Part shown: piece after piece, positions 62,861 through 64,000 of the stretch
How positions within the stretch are numbered: the first letter of the stretch is position 1
Layout of the letters: each line of letters opens with the position of its first letter
Assembly: GCA_011390275.1 (NCBI GenBank)
Contig: JAABST010000011.1
Location: 1-64,000 of the forward strand
Length of the DNA stretch: 64,000 bases
Origin: Geitlerinema sp. S16
GTDB lineage: Bacteria > Cyanobacteriota > Cyanobacteriia > Cyanobacteriales > Geitlerinemataceae
Reading direction: 5' to 3'
Made by a program: the position numbers and the translations under genes
The notes under the pieces: model-generated
The model's database searches: none
What the model saw: only the letters and a program-made list of their open reading frames with translations
Told to the model about the DNA's origin: nothing

Positions 62861-64000
62861 TCAAGTCCGCATTAAAACGCGAGCGATAATCGCATCACGG
62901 ATTGACTTGGTCGGGAGCAGTTCCAGCACTTCAGCCGCAAACGCATCGACCAGTAGCGATGTACTCAACTGCCGATCGAGACCACGACTTTGGAGATAAA
63001 ACAGCTCATCGGCCTCCAGTTGGCTAACCGTTGCACCGTGGCTACATTTCACATCATCCGCCACAATTTCAAGCTGCGGCTTGGTATTAACCCGAGCCTT
63101 CGGCGACAGCAGCAAATTGCGATTAAGCTGATCGGCGCGGGTTTGCTGTGCCTGTTGCCCCACCACGATCCGACCATCAAAGACGGTACGCGCCCGATCG
63201 CCGACAATGCATTTACAAAGCTGATCGATCGTCGAGTGGGGATGGTTTAGGCTCACCGACGTGTGCGTATCCGCCAGTTGCGTTTCGCTGACGATCGACA
63301 ATGCATTCAGCCGCGTAGCCGTGCCCGCCCCCTGTTGCACCACATCGACTTCCTGACGAGACAGCGCCGCGCCCAGCGTCACGATATGGCTGGCGTAGCG
63401 GCTATCCCGAGATTGGGACACATCGATGTGATGAATATGACGGCTCGTCTCGCCTTCGCGCTGAAGCGTCACATGCTGAATCTCGGCATTCTCGCCCAGA
63501 TGCACATCGATCGCCGCATTACTGACGATCGCGCCCGCGCGTGTCCCCACCGTGATAAATTCCTCCACGATCGTCGCGCTGCTATTGGCCTCAGCCACCA
63601 CGACAAACCGCGTATTGACGATCGTGTCCTGGTCGCCTGCCTCCGTCACGCCCATCAACGAAATCGGCGTTTCGACGATCGCCCCAGCTCCCAGCCACAC
63701 GATCCCCAGCTCCTCGGTACTGGCTGCATTTAAGGCTGCAAAGGGCTTGTTGGCATTGGTATGACTTGCGATCGTCGCTGCGACGCGATCGCGAACGGCG
63801 GCGCTGGCCTGCGACCAAGGCCCTACATAGACATTCGCCAGCGACGGATCAAGATTCGAGAACGCCGCATGATAGCGACCATTCGCCAGCAACAGACGGA
63901 CTTCCGCGTCTGTACACAACGATTCAACGGCATGGGATTCCAGCTCCATCGGCGCGACGGGCGTTAATCCGGCCAGCGCCGACATGTCGGTAAAGCGCCA
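62861..64000 (-). CDS. sufD: Fe-S cluster assembly protein SufD (5' part outside window)
   Basis: At least 379 residues; the frame is open to the right edge and reads WRFTD just before the first in-window Met. WRFT(D/N)xS is the usual SufD text ~40-60 residues from the real N-terminus, so the gene continues beyond the window. SufD is a beta-helix scaffold of the SufBC2D complex that assembles Fe-S clusters, needed in quantity for photosystem I. Motifs: YRLNALSIVSE-like ATRLNALSIV, TRADQLNRNLLLSPKARVNTKP and DDVKCSHGATVSQLEADELFYLQSRG with the conserved KCSHGAT. sufB and sufC probably lie upstream outside the window. Confidence 0.95.
   Translation of the reverse strand, partial: WRFTDMSALAGLTPVAPMELESHAVESLCTDAEVRLLLANGRYHAAFSNLDPSLANVYVGPWSQASAAVRDRVAATIASHTNANKPFAALNAASTEELGIVWLGAGAIVETPISLMGVTEAGDQDTIVNTRFVVVAEANSSATIVEEFITVGTRAGAIVSNAAIDVHLGENAEIQHVTLQREGETSRHIHHIDVSQSRDSRYASHIVTLGAALSRQEVDVVQQGAGTATRLNALSIVSETQLADTHTSVSLNHPHSTIDQLCKCIVGDRARTVFDGRIVVGQQAQQTRADQLNRNLLLSPKARVNTKPQLEIVADDVKCSHGATVSQLEADELFYLQSRGLDRQLSTSLLVDAFAAEVLELLPTKSIRDAIIARVLMRT

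Overview
The window is cyanobacterial chromosome. It carries genes for photosystem I (psaA, psaB, psaL, psaI) and the phycobilisome terminal emitter (apcD), a Calvin-cycle fructose-bisphosphatase, and a circadian COP23-type protein. The octamer GCGATCGC (HIP1) and its partial forms are scattered through nearly every gene, a well-known cyanobacterial signature. The genus cannot be settled from this sequence.

Layout. 0.2-3.8 kb: a large c-di-GMP enzyme and the ribosome-rescue factor arfB. 3.8-5.7 kb: a sodium/solute symporter on the minus strand. 6-12.1 kb: the photosystem I block, with psaI on + facing psaL, a small gene and the psaAB operon on -. Terminators and candidate promoters are visible here, including an RpaB-type HLR1 box upstream of psaL. 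12.7-15.3 kb: two exported cyanobacterial proteins of unknown role. 15.5-22.2 kb: a PhnD-like binding lipoprotein between two inverted copies of a 124-126 bp MITE-like element, followed by a giant hybrid histidine kinase that is probably its sensor partner. 22.4-28.8 kb: fbp, a small gene with prepilin peptidase, a DUF2256 protein, aroH, recN and a TPR protein. 28.9-35.5 kb: a zinc-ribbon PP2C phosphatase, an RTX/cadherin-like secreted protein and a CDF-type metal transporter. 36.2-42.5 kb: a GH3-family adenylating enzyme, rlmD, apcD, and a rhodanese gene near an ArsR regulator that resembles the persulfide sensor BigR. 42.5-47.2 kb: a COP23/serine protease pair, aroE, an EI24 membrane protein and a KtrA-type potassium channel regulator with a CRP-type operator upstream. 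47.4-50.1 kb: divergent metal ABC transporter genes without a permease, and a cyclic-nucleotide-binding protein without HTH. 50.2-56.5 kb: a third MITE, a GspE/PilB-type ATPase, small cyanobacterial proteins and a four-carbon acid sugar kinase homologue. 56.6-61.6 kb: a kinase-like DHp remnant without its histidine and two class III adenylate cyclases, one with a c-type haem motif in its sensor. 61.8-64 kb: murQ and a sufD gene cut by the window edge.

The main theme outside photosynthesis is signalling by second messengers. A GGDEF-EAL enzyme, two cAMP cyclases, a cNMP-binding protein and a perfect CRP-type palindrome upstream of ktrA lie in one window. The other striking feature is the MITE family: two inverted copies bracket the PhnD-like gene, and one of them reaches into the longest possible N-terminus of the adjoining kinase. 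No tRNA, rRNA, CRISPR array or prophage was seen.
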